A stretch of DNA of 35,462 nt from Paraburkholderia solitsugae (GCF_013177695.1 NZ_WOEY01000034.1:1-35462); one strand, 5' to 3'. Positions 25,728-34,417 are shown, counted from the first letter of the stretch. A program made the numbers and translations. Notes: generated by a model from the letters alone, not told the origin.

Positions 25728-26564
25728 TTGGCTTGCCTCCATACCGACACATAGTCCCCTTCCCCCTGGTACGCGAAATTTCCCGGGAACACTACACCGA
25801 ACTCACGTACAGCAGGCCAAGGTTCGAAAATCGGACTTTCGCCAACAATCGACCCTGGTCTTTTTCGATTCACCGAATATCGATGATGATTATTACACTT
25901 TCCATTTGTACAGTTTAGACTAGTACAATACTTACCACGCGTAAAGCATTCCGGGGTTAGGACTATCCCTATGTGGCGGCGCCTTGCGAACACGAGAACC
26001 ATCTGACTTTATCGTGAGCGGTGGGGACCGCACGGCCACGGCGAGCCAATCAAGCGGCAGCAAATGGGGACCTGAACAGGGGCGTTTAACCTCGACTGCG
26101 GCATGCAAGTAACGCCCTGATTCCCGGCATAGCATGCGCGCTTCGTCTCTGCCCCCTACCCGCCCTGAGCCCGCCACGCCGGTTGCCGTAATAACGTGCG
26201 AATTATCCAGGCTATGTTCGTCACTCAGTGAGCGTAGAAGTCGCGGGTCAGGTCGGCGTGCCTTGCGGGGTAGCGGTTGTATGGTTCCGCCGACGAAATG
26301 CGGTTCGAGCCGGACGCCAACCCAGGCCTTTTCACAATGATCAGAATCGAGACCTATTGTGTGTGCACACCGGTCGGCCGCGTACAACCTTGGCTTGTAC
26401 TGGGAGGGGCACTGGGAGAGAAGTGCTCCCGTCGACGGCGCCCCCTACAGTACAAAGGCGGCACAGGCATACAAGCGCGGTGATTCGAACGCAAAATGCG
26501 CAGCCCGTCTTGACGCATTGCGGGCTCGCTCGAGATAAAGCACGCCAATCGCGCGCGCCGACGC
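25728..26564. other. long intergenic region without a supported gene
   Basis: About 840 bp. The part at 25860-25935 is AT-rich (GATGATGATTATTACAC) and could be the promoter of paralogue A. A minus-strand frame of 151 codons (25932-26387) has no signal, domain or ribosome-binding site that I recognise. It may be decayed foreign DNA. Confidence 0.35.
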
Positions 26565-26590
26565 AAAAAAAGCGAGCTCTGTGTGCTCGC
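26565..26590 (-). terminator. rho-independent terminator of the H-NS-like gene
   Basis: On the minus strand a GCGAGC/GCTCGC stem (26585-26590 with 26572-26577, 7-base loop) is followed directly by seven T (26571-26565). It lies 12 bp after the stop of the gene at 26603. Confidence 0.85.
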
Positions 26591-26602
26591 CTGCACGGTC
26601 GC

Positions 26603-26902
26603 TTAAGCAGCCGCGGCTTCCGGCGCGGCCGCCACATTCGTCGTCGCGCCCACCTTTTTTGCAGCAACCAATTTCTTCGCCGGTGTCTTCTTCGCTACCG
26701 CCGTCTTTGTCGCGGGTTTCTTCGCGATGGCTTTCGGCTTGCTCGCAGCGGCAGAATCCGCAACTCCGCTAACGCCATCAATCAAAAACTTCGTGCGGTC
26801 TTTCGCACCGGCTAGCCACGTCGGAGCCCGACCACGCCCGCTCCAGGTCGCACCACTCTTCGGGTCGCGATACTTGACCGCTGCAGCGCTGCCTTTGCTC
26901 AT
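26603..26902 (-). CDS. H-NS-family C-terminal DNA-binding protein with Lys/Ala tail
   Basis: A 99-aa protein. Residues 10-42 (KYRDPKSGATWSGRGRAPTW) are the H-NS/MvaT-like DNA-binding motif, with the AT-hook-like SGRGRAP loop. Normal H-NS proteins put this domain at the C-terminus behind a coiled-coil dimerisation domain; here that domain is missing. The C-terminus is instead a histone-like Lys/Ala/Pro tail (KPKAIAKKPATKTAVAKKTP). No good ribosome-binding site precedes the ATG at 26902. It lies 21 bp after, and in the same frame as, the gene ending at 26924, and a strong terminator follows. It is probably a small nucleoid-binding protein. Confidence 0.8.
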   Translation of the reverse strand: MSKGSAAAVKYRDPKSGATWSGRGRAPTWLAGAKDRTKFLIDGVSGVADSAAASKPKAIAKKPATKTAVAKKTPAKKLVAAKKVGATTNVAAAPEAAAA

Positions 26903-26923
26903 GGTCTTAACAATGCGGTACGC

Positions 26924-27598
26924 TCAAGGCTTGTCCTTGCCGCGAACATTACTTGGCGGTTCCCCGGTGCTTCCACCGTTCCTCCTTCGGCGTTGGAAGA
27001 GAACTCCGAATCCAACCGCGATAAGCAAGGCTGTCATCAGGCCGGCGCTCATGCCGGTCGTGCCACGCGATTCACTCGCGCCCGAGGGAGTAGACGCGAC
27101 CGTAGGTGAAGAGGCTTGTGTCTCCACGGGTTTCGGAAGCGCCACGCCGGCGGCACTCCCTTGACGCACAAGAGATGCTTCTGATGTCGGCAAGGCTTGG
27201 GACGCGGGAAGGACGATTGCTTCCGAAGTAGGTCCGACAGGGGCCATGGCAGTAGCCGAGGCCATAACCGGAGCCACTGCAGCGCGGGAATTTGTTTCGA
27301 CAGACTTGGCCATCGCCGCCCACCGGGCAAATACACCATCGATGCAGTGGACGTCATTGCACGCGTTGCGCGATTGCCTCCAATGAGCAAGTTGTTCAGG
27401 TGAGAGTTTGCCACTGCTCAGCAGAGCCTGCTGCTGCGCGAAGACATCGTCGTACTCATTGTTCAGTATGGCGTGGTCGCATATGACGCGCTCAGCCGGT
27501 TGTCGCGTGGTCGCACATCGAATATCGGTCGCCCATGCCGCGGTCGAACCAAACGCTGCCATTGACAGCAACAAGACCAAATGTCGTCTCAGATACAC
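26924..27598 (-). CDS. DUF1311/LprI-like exported protein with C-terminal membrane anchor
   Basis: A 224-aa protein with a signal peptide (LVLLLSMAAFGSTAAWA). The periplasmic domain TDIRCATTRQPAERVICDHA, then LNNEYDDVFAQQQALL and RQSRNACNDVHCIDGVFARW, has the cysteine pattern of the DUF1311/LprI family, to which some lysozyme inhibitors belong. A Pro/Ser/Ala-rich linker follows, then a membrane helix (MSAGLMTALLIAVGFGVLF) and RRRR facing the cytosol. The start is GTG at 27598, with AGGAGG four bases upstream; an in-frame start at 27688 has no such support. Its TGA is followed in the same frame, eight codons on, by the H-NS-like ATG. The function is inferred from the family only. Confidence 0.78.
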   Translation of the reverse strand: MYLRRHLVLLLSMAAFGSTAAWATDIRCATTRQPAERVICDHAILNNEYDDVFAQQQALLSSGKLSPEQLAHWRQSRNACNDVHCIDGVFARWAAMAKSVETNSRAAVAPVMASATAMAPVGPTSEAIVLPASQALPTSEASLVRQGSAAGVALPKPVETQASSPTVASTPSGASESRGTTGMSAGLMTALLIAVGFGVLFQRRRRNGGSTGEPPSNVRGKDKP

Positions 27599-27717
27599 CA
27601 GTCCTCCTGGAATGTGATTGCCGCTATTACAACTGCCGTCGCCTGTGAAGGAACTCAAGTCTGTGCCTAACGGACTCAAGGGACGCATGGCGCCGCTATT
27701 GCATCAGCCGTATTAAT

Positions 27718-28404
27718 TCAGTCGTGGGAAAGGTCTGAACTAACTCGCCTGTCGTGAACAGCGGGAGTAGGCACCACGATGAATCCCCCCAGCTCATCGC
27801 CGTACGCTTCGACTCTTCCGTCAAGTAGATAATTTGCCGTCAACGCGCACAGCGCCGCATCAACGTCGTCGATAGACCTCAGCGTCGTTGTTTCAACTCC
27901 CTCATGTTTGAGGATTTCTCGGCGCTGAGTTCCCTTTTTCTTCGCCGATGCGACTTCCTTCCCAAGGTAGGCGCAAGTTATCGCGTGGGGAAACGTCTCG
28001 AAACACACTCGGTCACCCATTTCTTCACCATTCTTGAAAAGAGGAAAGTGTGGGGCGAATGCGTCATATACACGCTCGCCGTTGAACATCCACCCGTAGA
28101 ATCCGCTTTTACTGGACATGGCCATTTCGCGAGTCGGTGTGGCAAACGAAAAGATTCTTTGTTGAGCAAGAGACTTCTCAGCTTTCCTGCCGCCCTCGCC
28201 AATTCGCCACCTACAGGGTGCGTCAATGCCCACCGCTGCTACCTCAAATTCGAAGCATTTTTCGAGCATATGCTCCGGCGCTTCTTTGCGGAGGTTGCAC
28301 ACTATTTGGGTACCACGCAGGATAACCAGATGATTCCCCTTCCGGTCGCCGCCAATATCGATTCCAGCAACAGCTCGTCCAGAGCTCATTGTGCAATTGC
28401 CCAT
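27718..28404 (-). CDS. DUF429 family protein
   Basis: A 228-aa cytosolic protein. It has an RNase-H-like start (VAGIDIGGDRKGNHLVIL), a second strand motif VAAVGIDAPCRWR, then RVCFETFPHAITCAYLG and the helical TLRSIDDVDAALCALTANYLL. This pattern (GID..., IDAP, ETFPH, D..DA..CA) is typical of DUF429, an actin/RNase-H-fold family of unknown function that often occurs in accessory DNA. The ATGs at 28404 and 28389 are both possible; neither has a clear ribosome-binding site. It is transcribed in the same direction as the LprI-like gene. Confidence 0.83.
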   Translation of the reverse strand: MGNCTMSSGRAVAGIDIGGDRKGNHLVILRGTQIVCNLRKEAPEHMLEKCFEFEVAAVGIDAPCRWRIGEGGRKAEKSLAQQRIFSFATPTREMAMSSKSGFYGWMFNGERVYDAFAPHFPLFKNGEEMGDRVCFETFPHAITCAYLGKEVASAKKKGTQRREILKHEGVETTTLRSIDDVDAALCALTANYLLDGRVEAYGDELGGFIVVPTPAVHDRRVSSDLSHD

Positions 28405-28833
28405 TTAAATAAGCCCCGGCGGCCGCAGAGGAGGAACGCAGAATAGACTGGGGAGTTGTCGTCGTTGAACTGCACGGGAATCCTCACTCGATTATCTCAA
28501 CGCTGTACCCATCGCTGCGTCCTTCCGATTTGGAGAAATCCAGGAGTGAGGATCTCGCGCTCATGCGAGTGCGAGCATACGCTGCGTCAATGCTGGCCAG
28601 CGTTCAGCAACATCCAAATCCGCCGCATCGGCGGCCCGCCGAGAATGCGTGCAAATACCGCGCGGCACCGAACGCAGGTGTAGTGCTCTTCGACTCGCGC
28701 ATCTTTCACCGCGCCGACGCCGTTGAGTGTGAGGGTTTGGGGCGGAGGGTCAACTGCCGACTTCCCTTAGAGGTCAGCGCACCATTAGTGCCCACGCCAT
28801 CAAAAACGAACAACGAATCGATGTCTTTCGCGG
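28405..28833. other. intergenic region, nothing recognised
   Basis: About 430 bp between the DUF429 gene and the 90-aa gene. Short frames exist on the plus strand (such as 28530-28877) but none has a domain, good start or consistent codon use. Confidence 0.4.
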
Positions 28834-29106
28834 TTAGTCCCCAAACGGGTTGCCGGTGTCTTTCACTTCGGTATTGAGGTTGTATTCCGCACGCACGGCC
28901 TTGAGCACGCCCTCGATGTCGCGCTCGAAGCCGACCGCGTTGCCGAAGTGGGTCATGTTCCAGTTGCAGCCTGTCTTGTCAGCCTCTTGCAACTGCGGCC
29001 GCGGCACACGAATCTTCACGCCATCCTCGACGATTTCCTGCAGTCGATGGATTCGCCGGTTGACCTCCTGTTGAAGCTGCGAGGCATTGAGCGTCTTGCG
29101 TATCAT
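28834..29106 (-). CDS. conserved-looking small protein of unknown function
   Basis: A 90-aa cytosolic protein. It has an N-terminal amphipathic helix (LNASQLQQEVNRRIHRLQEIV), then VKIRVPRPQLQEADKTGCNWNM and a C-terminal helix (GFERDIEGVLKAVRAEYNL). The ATG at 29106 is chosen because AAGGAG precedes it; an earlier in-frame start overlaps this site. I do not recognise the family. It is divergent from the rhomboid gene with a 104-bp gap. Confidence 0.75.
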   Translation of the reverse strand: MIRKTLNASQLQQEVNRRIHRLQEIVEDGVKIRVPRPQLQEADKTGCNWNMTHFGNAVGFERDIEGVLKAVRAEYNLNTEVKDTGNPFGD

Positions 29107-29210
29107 CCAAGTCTCCTTCCGGTTGCTCAAGCCAGTCTAGCGCAAGTGACGCGTTCCGCGACCTGGCGCTGAAACGCAACCCACCCATACCACCCCCGGG
29201 AGAGTTGGAC

Positions 29211-29828
29211 ATGTCGCAACCTGGTGTTTCAACCGCCCCATCGCGAGCCGTTGGTTCTTTCGTCGACCAGCTCAAGGCACGGATTGCGCTGCTCGCCCTT
29301 TTTGTCGGTTCGATGTGGGCGGTGTTCTTTCTGTCGGTGTCGATGCCTTTCCTGCATCTGAACCGTCACGGCGTTGTTCCGCGCACGCTGGACGGTTTGC
29401 AGGGCATCCTGTTTGCGCCGTGGTTGCACGCCGGCCTGTGGCACATCACTGCCAACACGGGTGGTCTGCTGGTGCTCGGTTGGCTTACGATGTGGCCGCG
29501 CATCGCAAATTTCTGGCAGGCGACCGCCGGGGCCATCCTCGGCGCAGGATCGTGCGCATGGCTGCTGGGCGCGCCTTATTCCGTACACATCGGCGCGAGC
29601 GGCGTGGTGTTCGGATACGCAGGATATCTCGTCGCACGTGGCTTCTACACGCGTAGCATCCTCTCGATTCTCGTCGCCCTGTTCGTGGTCAGTAGCTACG
29701 GACTGAGTATGCTGGTCGGCGCGCTGCCCCTCTATCCGCACGTATCGTGGCAAAGCCATCTCGGTGGCGCGATTGGCGGCATCATCGCCGCGCGACTGTC
29801 GCGACAAACGCTACGCCTTCAAGCCTGA
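29211..29828 (+). CDS. rhomboid-family intramembrane serine protease
   Basis: A 205-aa protein with about six membrane helices. The rhomboid signature is present: FAPWLHAGLWHITANTGGL (Asn82 in HxxxN), GASGVVFG with the nucleophile Ser130, and SWQSHLGGAIGG with the catalytic His183. The Ser-His dyad is intact, so it should cleave membrane proteins within the bilayer. GGGAGAG precedes the ATG at 29211. Its substrate is unknown, and no partner gene stands out nearby. Confidence 0.93.
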   Translation: MSQPGVSTAPSRAVGSFVDQLKARIALLALFVGSMWAVFFLSVSMPFLHLNRHGVVPRTLDGLQGILFAPWLHAGLWHITANTGGLLVLGWLTMWPRIANFWQATAGAILGAGSCAWLLGAPYSVHIGASGVVFGYAGYLVARGFYTRSILSILVALFVVSSYGLSMLVGALPLYPHVSWQSHLGGAIGGIIAARLSRQTLRLQA

Positions 29829-30224
29829 CTTTTTATCATTTGCGGTCGATATACCGTTCTGGAAAAGCCACGCCGGGAGTGGCTCGCTGGTTCTTCAGCA
29901 TCTCCGTTCGGCGCGTCGCAAACAGGTCACGCTAACACCGATGGCGACCGCCCTGTCTGGAAGCTTGGCGTCACCTATCGTACGTTCTGTCGGAAATTGA
30001 AACTGAAACGGCACGGTCTCGGCGCTCTCTATCCCCAGACTGCGAGAGACGGACGAGCCAGCCGGTTTGGCCCCTCTGGCTGCAACACTGTTTTCAGGAA
30101 TCGCACATCGACGGCAGGCTTTCTCAACAGGATACTTCGCATGTCCGAACCACCTAGTGGCAGGGCGCGTCGGCGAGACGACACGAGACCGCTACGAGGC
30201 TGGAATTTCGAAGGGGAAACCGAC
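29829..30224. other. intergenic region before the second H-NS gene
   Basis: No independent gene is seen. An in-frame extension of the H-NS frame to 29997 has no ribosome-binding site or domain. Confidence 0.4.
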
Positions 30225-30551
30225 ATGGATGAGCAAAAGCGCCAAAGTATGATTGCATACCTACGCCGCAAGATGGCTAAGGTTGGCATCAAGGTGGGCG
30301 ACGTCGCAGCGGCAATTGCCGAAGAAAGGACACGTCAAAAGTCGGCACGATATCGCAGTGCTTTCGGCGACACCTGGGATGGCAAGGGCGATATGCCCCA
30401 GTGGCTGAGGCAAGCCACGAGTGCTGGGCAGTCACTGGCGCATTTTGCTGTTGAGAAGTCATCAACGTCGATTAGCCGTGGACGGACGGTGATTGACTGG
30501 AGTCGGGACCCATTCGCTGGCACGCGACTGGCGACGGTTAGGTCCTCGTAA
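30225..30551 (+). CDS. short H-NS-family nucleoid protein
   Basis: A 108-aa protein. Residues 1-40 form a short helical part (QKRQSMIAYLRRKMAKVG, VAAAIAEERTRQKS). Residues 41-76 are the H-NS DNA-binding domain of the Burkholderia short type (ARYRSAFGDTWDGKGDMPQW, then AGQSLAHF). The C-terminal ~30 residues are unlike the usual ending. I chose the ATG at 30225 because AAGGGGA precedes it. Such proteins bind AT-rich or foreign DNA and often silence it, which fits a gene-sparse accessory region. It is one of two H-NS-type genes within 4 kb. Confidence 0.85.
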   Translation: MDEQKRQSMIAYLRRKMAKVGIKVGDVAAAIAEERTRQKSARYRSAFGDTWDGKGDMPQWLRQATSAGQSLAHFAVEKSSTSISRGRTVIDWSRDPFAGTRLATVRSS

Positions 30552-30644
30552 GCCCCATGTAATAGCTATCTCATGCTCGTTGCATGACTAGGTGCCGACC
30601 GACCATGATGAAATCACTGAAGGATGCGTTGGCTGGATAAGTTA

Positions 30645-31208
30645 TCAACTTCGAACGCTGGCAATGGAAGACACGCCGGATTTCTCAAAGTACATACCGT
30701 CGAGAGATAGTGCTATCCCGAAAGTTGAAGTGGGTCGCCGACCTCTGGCGCCCCAGAATTCAACCTGTCCAAAGTGGTCCACAACGATTACCTCAGTTGC
30801 GCCGCCCTCCAGATAGCTTGTTATCCGACGGTCGATGCCCTGCACCCTGTCACTATCGAGAAGCACTTCAACGCACAGGTCGGGCACGAATGGTAGCGGG
30901 TCGTCGCGGTCGAAACCTTCCCACTTGTCGCACGGCATCCATACGACGTCCGGGACCCGGATGCCAAATGACCGGGTCGAAACGGCCACCGACATTGCTG
31001 CGAGATGACCCATGTGTTCGGTCAGGTCACAGTAGACGTCTGTGAGCACTATCTGGCGCCTGGCAGACGGGGAAGGATTCAGAACTGCCTCGCCGAGTTC
31101 GTCCAGCTCATAGCGGTAACGCTCGACAAATTCTGTATTCGGAGTGACGCGACGCCAGGCTGCGAGCAGTTCGTAACGGTCCAGAAGAGCAGGCGTGGCC
31201 ATAGTCAT
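30645..31208 (-). CDS. Uma2-family (DUF820) nuclease-fold protein
   Basis: A 187-aa protein of the PD-(D/E)xK-like Uma2 family: RYELDELGEAVLNPSPSARRQ, GIRVPDVVWMP (Asp87), LPFVPDLCVEVL (Asp110, Glu114), then RRITSYLEGGATEVIVVDHFGQVEFW. These motifs define the family; most members have a Lys in the RGEKL-like position where this one has GIDRRIT, so activity is uncertain. The protein has a regular length. ATGs at 31208 and 31202 are both possible. It stands alone, with an AT-rich upstream region (31250-31290) on its 5' side. Confidence 0.85.
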   Translation of the reverse strand: MTMATPALLDRYELLAAWRRVTPNTEFVERYRYELDELGEAVLNPSPSARRQIVLTDVYCDLTEHMGHLAAMSVAVSTRSFGIRVPDVVWMPCDKWEGFDRDDPLPFVPDLCVEVLLDSDRVQGIDRRITSYLEGGATEVIVVDHFGQVEFWGARGRRPTSTFGIALSLDGMYFEKSGVSSIASVRS

Positions 31209-31768
31209 CTCGCGAGGAAGTCACTTAAGCGTAAACCCTCCCTGGACGATTTGACAATTACTTTATTATTGTGCATCGCACAAATTTAGCTTTGGTAATC
31301 AGCACATCCGGCATACGATACTTCGCATTGACCGCATCGTCCGGCACGCTTTATCCCTATGGCGCGGGCAATCAAGGTCTAATGCTCACGTGGTTTCGCA
31401 GATTTGTTGTGCAGCGCAGCGGCAGCGTACGAAGATCGCAATTCACGGCTCTCGCCCTGATGCTTTACGATGTCAAACAAGGCATTGACCGCCAGGGTGC
31501 ACCACGAGCACCATGCGCTCGCTCGCGGAACGGTTGTTAAGTCCGAACATACGGACCCTGGCGACACCAGCCTTGGTAAGCCGTAACGCTTTTTGGTGTG
31601 CAAGCCGCGAACCGTCGCTGCGAGCGCTGGCGCTATCCGTACCTGCCCCGGTGTTATGCGTCCCTCCCAGGTAACGACATCAAAAAGTACCTTCTGGCGG
31701 CCACAGGGAAGGCCGTGGGCCAGGTCCGTGCGACATGAGTCGTATCGGCTGAAGACAGGAAGTCCAAC
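31209..31768. other. long intergenic region, nothing recognised
   Basis: About 560 bp. The first 80 bp are AT-rich (TTGACAATTACTTTATTATT from 31251) and probably hold the promoter of the Uma2 gene. A 213-codon minus-strand frame (31379-32020) overlaps the supported small gene and has no recognisable domain. Confidence 0.4.
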
Positions 31769-31978
31769 ATGAAACTTGACGACGCCACTTTCCGGCAACT
31801 GCGCCGTCTCGCTCCGGTCCTCGACGACTTGCTGAACGCAGGAGAGGTAGAGCATGCGGACCAGGCTGTGCACCTTGCTGCACTGGCGCAACTCTGCTCG
31901 CACCTGTTCGACGCGTATCAGTGTCAGTACCCTGATGAGACGGCGCAGGCGCGCCTTGACGCAATCGAGTCGCAATAG
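31769..31978 (+). CDS. small helical protein of unknown function
   Basis: A 69-aa, all-helical, acidic protein (ATFRQLRRLAPVLDDLLNAG, then AVHLAALAQLCSHLFDAY). AGGAAG lies 8 bases before the ATG and a hairpin follows about 45 bp after the stop. Composition and start support a real gene; I do not recognise its family. Confidence 0.6.
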   Translation: MKLDDATFRQLRRLAPVLDDLLNAGEVEHADQAVHLAALAQLCSHLFDAYQCQYPDETAQARLDAIESQ

Positions 31979-32023
31979 CGCAAGCCGTCCTGGCTGCAAG
32001 GTCCGTTCGTTAATCGACACCGG

Positions 32024-32043
32024 AATCAGCAGATGTGCTGATT
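32024..32043 (+). terminator. hairpin after the 69-aa protein gene
   Basis: A perfect 8-bp stem, AATCAGCA / TGCTGATT, around GATG, followed by TTG. It has only a short T-run, so its efficiency is uncertain. Confidence 0.5.
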
Positions 32044-32375
32044 TTGCCCCTGAGCATCAGGCAGCCTGACTGCAACCTTTTTTGCGGCGTTGCACACACC
32101 CAAGTAAATGTTCACGTATCACCTCCAGGCAAGGCCCTAACGTTGGCCAGGGTTTTCCCTGGAGTACCGCTGTGCGTCAACACCAGTGCGGCATTCAGCG
32201 TCTCTGGCGCAGGCCGCGTATCGCCGCAACGCAGCAAACGATTGACATTCGCACACCCAGTCCTAAAATAAATTATGCTGCACTGCACCAATGTTCCTAC
32301 TCTGTGGCTCGTCGTTTGTAATGCCGTTCGGCGGTGTTCCGAAGAGTTGCCACGTCCACCCTTATGGAGTTAGTG
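32044..32375. other. intergenic region upstream of the phasin gene
   Basis: No gene is seen. It should contain the phasin promoter; I could not place -35 and -10 boxes with confidence. Confidence 0.4.
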
Positions 32376-32951
32376 ATGAGCAGTCTCGCCCCTGAACAAC
32401 TTTTCGCAGCGCAGAAGGTCGTTTTCGAAACAATATCCGGACTCCTGAACAAATTTTTCGGCGGCATTGAAAAACTGGTTGAGCTGAACCTGCAAGTGGT
32501 CAAATCGACGCTCACCGAAAATCAGGAAATCACGGCCAAGGCGTTTTCGGTCAAAGACCCACAGGACTTGTTCGCTCTGCAGGCCACCTATAAGCAGTCC
32601 GTGACAGACAAAGCGCAGTCGTATGGCCGTAACGTGTACGAAATCATCTCCAGCACGCAAGGTGAATTCGCGGCGGCGGCTGAAGCGCAGTTCCAGCAGT
32701 ACTATCGCGAGACGCAAGAGTTCGTCGACAGGTTCGCGAAGTACGCGCCGGCCGGAAGCGAAACCGCCGTGGCAGCATGGAAGACATTCATCACGACGGC
32801 TAGCGAAACGGCCAGCACGACGTATGAAGCTGCCAAAAACGCTACGAAGCAAACGGTTGAGATTGCCGAAAGCAATGTTAGCGCTGCGTCGTCGGCCTCG
32901 GCTAAGCGGACTCGACAGGCCGTCGTACCAGTCGCCGCCGCTGAGGAGTAA
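32376..32951 (+). CDS. phasin family protein (PHA granule-associated)
   Basis: A 191-aa protein of the phasin family: APEQLFAAQKVVFETISGLLNKFFGGIEKLVELNLQ, LTENQEITAKAFSVKDPQDLFALQATYKQS, then long amphipathic helices and a Lys/Ala-rich end. Phasins coat polyhydroxyalkanoate granules and control their size. The N-terminal layout and KDPQDLF motif are typical of Burkholderia phasins. The ATG at 32376 has GGAG upstream; an earlier in-frame ATG at 32364 overlaps it. A strong terminator follows. The genome probably has other phasins, so no paralogue number is given. Confidence 0.93.
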   Translation: MSSLAPEQLFAAQKVVFETISGLLNKFFGGIEKLVELNLQVVKSTLTENQEITAKAFSVKDPQDLFALQATYKQSVTDKAQSYGRNVYEIISSTQGEFAAAAEAQFQQYYRETQEFVDRFAKYAPAGSETAVAAWKTFITTASETASTTYEAAKNATKQTVEIAESNVSAASSASAKRTRQAVVPVAAAEE

Positions 32952-32990
32952 CAGCGTTTTTGACGTCGGCCACCGTCGTCTAATTCTTCA

Positions 32991-33015
32991 AGCGGGCCCC
33001 TGCTCGCTTTTTTTT
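32991..33015 (+). terminator. rho-independent terminator of the phasin gene
   Basis: AGCGGGC (32991-32997) pairs at 6 of 7 positions with GCTCGCT (33002-33008), and the right arm leads into eight T (33008-33015). Confidence 0.8.
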
Positions 33016-33250
33016 GCGCACGGCCTTCTGGAGCACGGCGGCGTCCAGCGCGCCTCGGACGCCGTCATGAAGCATTGGCCTAAGCCAGAAATTCGCAGGC
33101 ATGGTTGCGCGGGTGGCCGCCGTTGCTTCATTGGGTTGCTTCCACTGTCAATCATGCGAATTGACCAGACTCCTTGTGGCCGAAACTTCGTCATGCCAAG
33201 TCCAAAGGGGCACGACCGAACCAACGGGAGCGAGGTTGAAGGAGAAGCGG

Positions 33251-33469
33251 ATGACCACCGCAGAAAAGTCATTGCATTTGCTGGTTGAAAAATGGCTGAC
33301 GCCAACTTCCGCGACACCAGTTCGGGTAACCCGATTCGGTCGCACAGCCTCCAACGGGAGACGTTATGTATGCGTTGAGGCACTGCGACCCGAAGGCCCG
33401 GTTGCACTTTTTTTCTTCCGGCACGATGACGGTACCTGGCGCGTGTTCCCGCCTGAGAGCAGGAGCTAA
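33251..33469 (+). CDS. small protein of unknown function, paralogue B
   Basis: A 72-aa protein (MTTAEKSLHLLVEKWLTPT start, FFFRHDDGTWRVFPP end) that matches the protein at 25455-25727. It is shorter at both ends. AAGGAG lies seven bases before the ATG at 33251, whereas a longer frame from 33101 has no such site. Because two diverged copies keep the same core (VEKWL, RV, FFRHxDGTW, VFPP), both are likely real proteins. Function is unknown. Confidence 0.75.
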   Translation: MTTAEKSLHLLVEKWLTPTSATPVRVTRFGRTASNGRRYVCVEALRPEGPVALFFFRHDDGTWRVFPPESRS

Positions 33470-33973
33470 CAATACGTGCTTACGCAAGTGCGGCGTGACG
33501 TGGTTACCCGAAAGTAGCAGCGCTGGGCACGTCAGGCGAAAATCCGAGAGCGGCGCATCTGTAGCAACCAGCCCGTCCGAGTTCACCCGCTGCATGCGAC
33601 GCCCCGCTGCAGGCAGCGGCATAGCCAAGCTTGGCGAAAAGTTCAGCCCACGCCCGAAGGACTTCGGCCAGGCAATAGAGCGACAATGAAATGCATGCTG
33701 GTGGTTTCGACTGCACTTGTTGCAACCACCCGCGCGAGCTGGATGCTCAACGCCGGCCTGCTGCTGCATGAAGTATCAACGTTATCGCCGTCGATGGTGC
33801 TGTTCTCACCTGCAAGGTCCGACGAATCGGTGGTTTCGCCGAGTTGCCCCACGTTTTTTCAAGTGTTAGCGTGAAACTCGCGGCACGGAGCGGCCGCGGC
33901 GACGCAATTAGCCAGGTCTCGCGGCAAGCCAGTTCCACACGGGCCAGGATACGTTCGACCAGGAGGCAGCATC
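33470..33973. other. intergenic region, nothing supported
   Basis: About 500 bp. Short frames on both strands (33686-33874 plus, 33643-33852 minus) overlap each other and lack ribosome-binding sites. Confidence 0.4.
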
Positions 33974-34417
33974 ATGGTCCACCGCGTCTATGTCGACAAC
34001 ACCGATGACTTCGTGATGTGGCGCGCTGTCGATGCACTGGGCCCGATTGCGCATCCGCGCGTCCTGGTGGTCGATGACTACCCCGCCGGCGCAGATGCGC
34101 TGCAGCTGTTACTGGAGCAGGACGGGTTCGAAGTCCGCAGCATCGGCGACGCGTACGCGGCCTGCGCGGTCGCTGAACAGTGGCTGCCTTTCGCCGTTGT
34201 TGTCGACCTTGCCATGCCCGGCATGACTGGCTTCGAACTCGCACGCCAACTCCGGCTTGGCGCACTCACGCGCGATATGTTGCTCATTGCCTTCACCGCG
34301 CGTGCCTCCCCCGAGGACATAGTCCGCGCATTCAAGGCCGGTTTTGACGGGCATTGCGCAAAACCGCTCACGCCGGTTCAGTTACTCACCGTGCTCCGGT
34401 CCGTCACAGGCAGGTGA
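33974..34417 (+). CDS. stand-alone response-regulator receiver protein
   Basis: A 147-aa single receiver domain with a ~27-residue N-terminal extension. The acidic pair is Asp34-Asp35 (VLVVDDYPAGADAL), the phospho-acceptor is Asp78 (VVVDLAMPGMTG), the switch residue is Thr108 (IAFTAR) and the lysine is Lys130 (HCAKPLTP), so it looks active. AGGAGG is well placed before the ATG. No histidine kinase is adjacent, so its phosphodonor is elsewhere. Its receiver resembles those attached to hybrid kinases, and it may take part in a phosphorelay. Confidence 0.92.
   Translation: MVHRVYVDNTDDFVMWRAVDALGPIAHPRVLVVDDYPAGADALQLLLEQDGFEVRSIGDAYAACAVAEQWLPFAVVVDLAMPGMTGFELARQLRLGALTRDMLLIAFTARASPEDIVRAFKAGFDGHCAKPLTPVQLLTVLRSVTGR

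Noticed and set aside
25932..26387. 151-codon minus-strand frame
   Set aside because: No ribosome-binding site or recognisable domain, and a composition rich in His, Arg and Pro. A decayed gene cannot be ruled out.
31379..32020. 213-codon minus-strand frame
   Set aside because: It overlaps the 69-aa gene, which has a ribosome-binding site, and the hairpin at 32024 lies just 5' of it. No domain is recognisable.
33686..33874. 62-codon plus-strand frame with a signal-like start
   Set aside because: It competes with an equally plausible minus-strand frame at 33643-33852 and has no ribosome-binding site.
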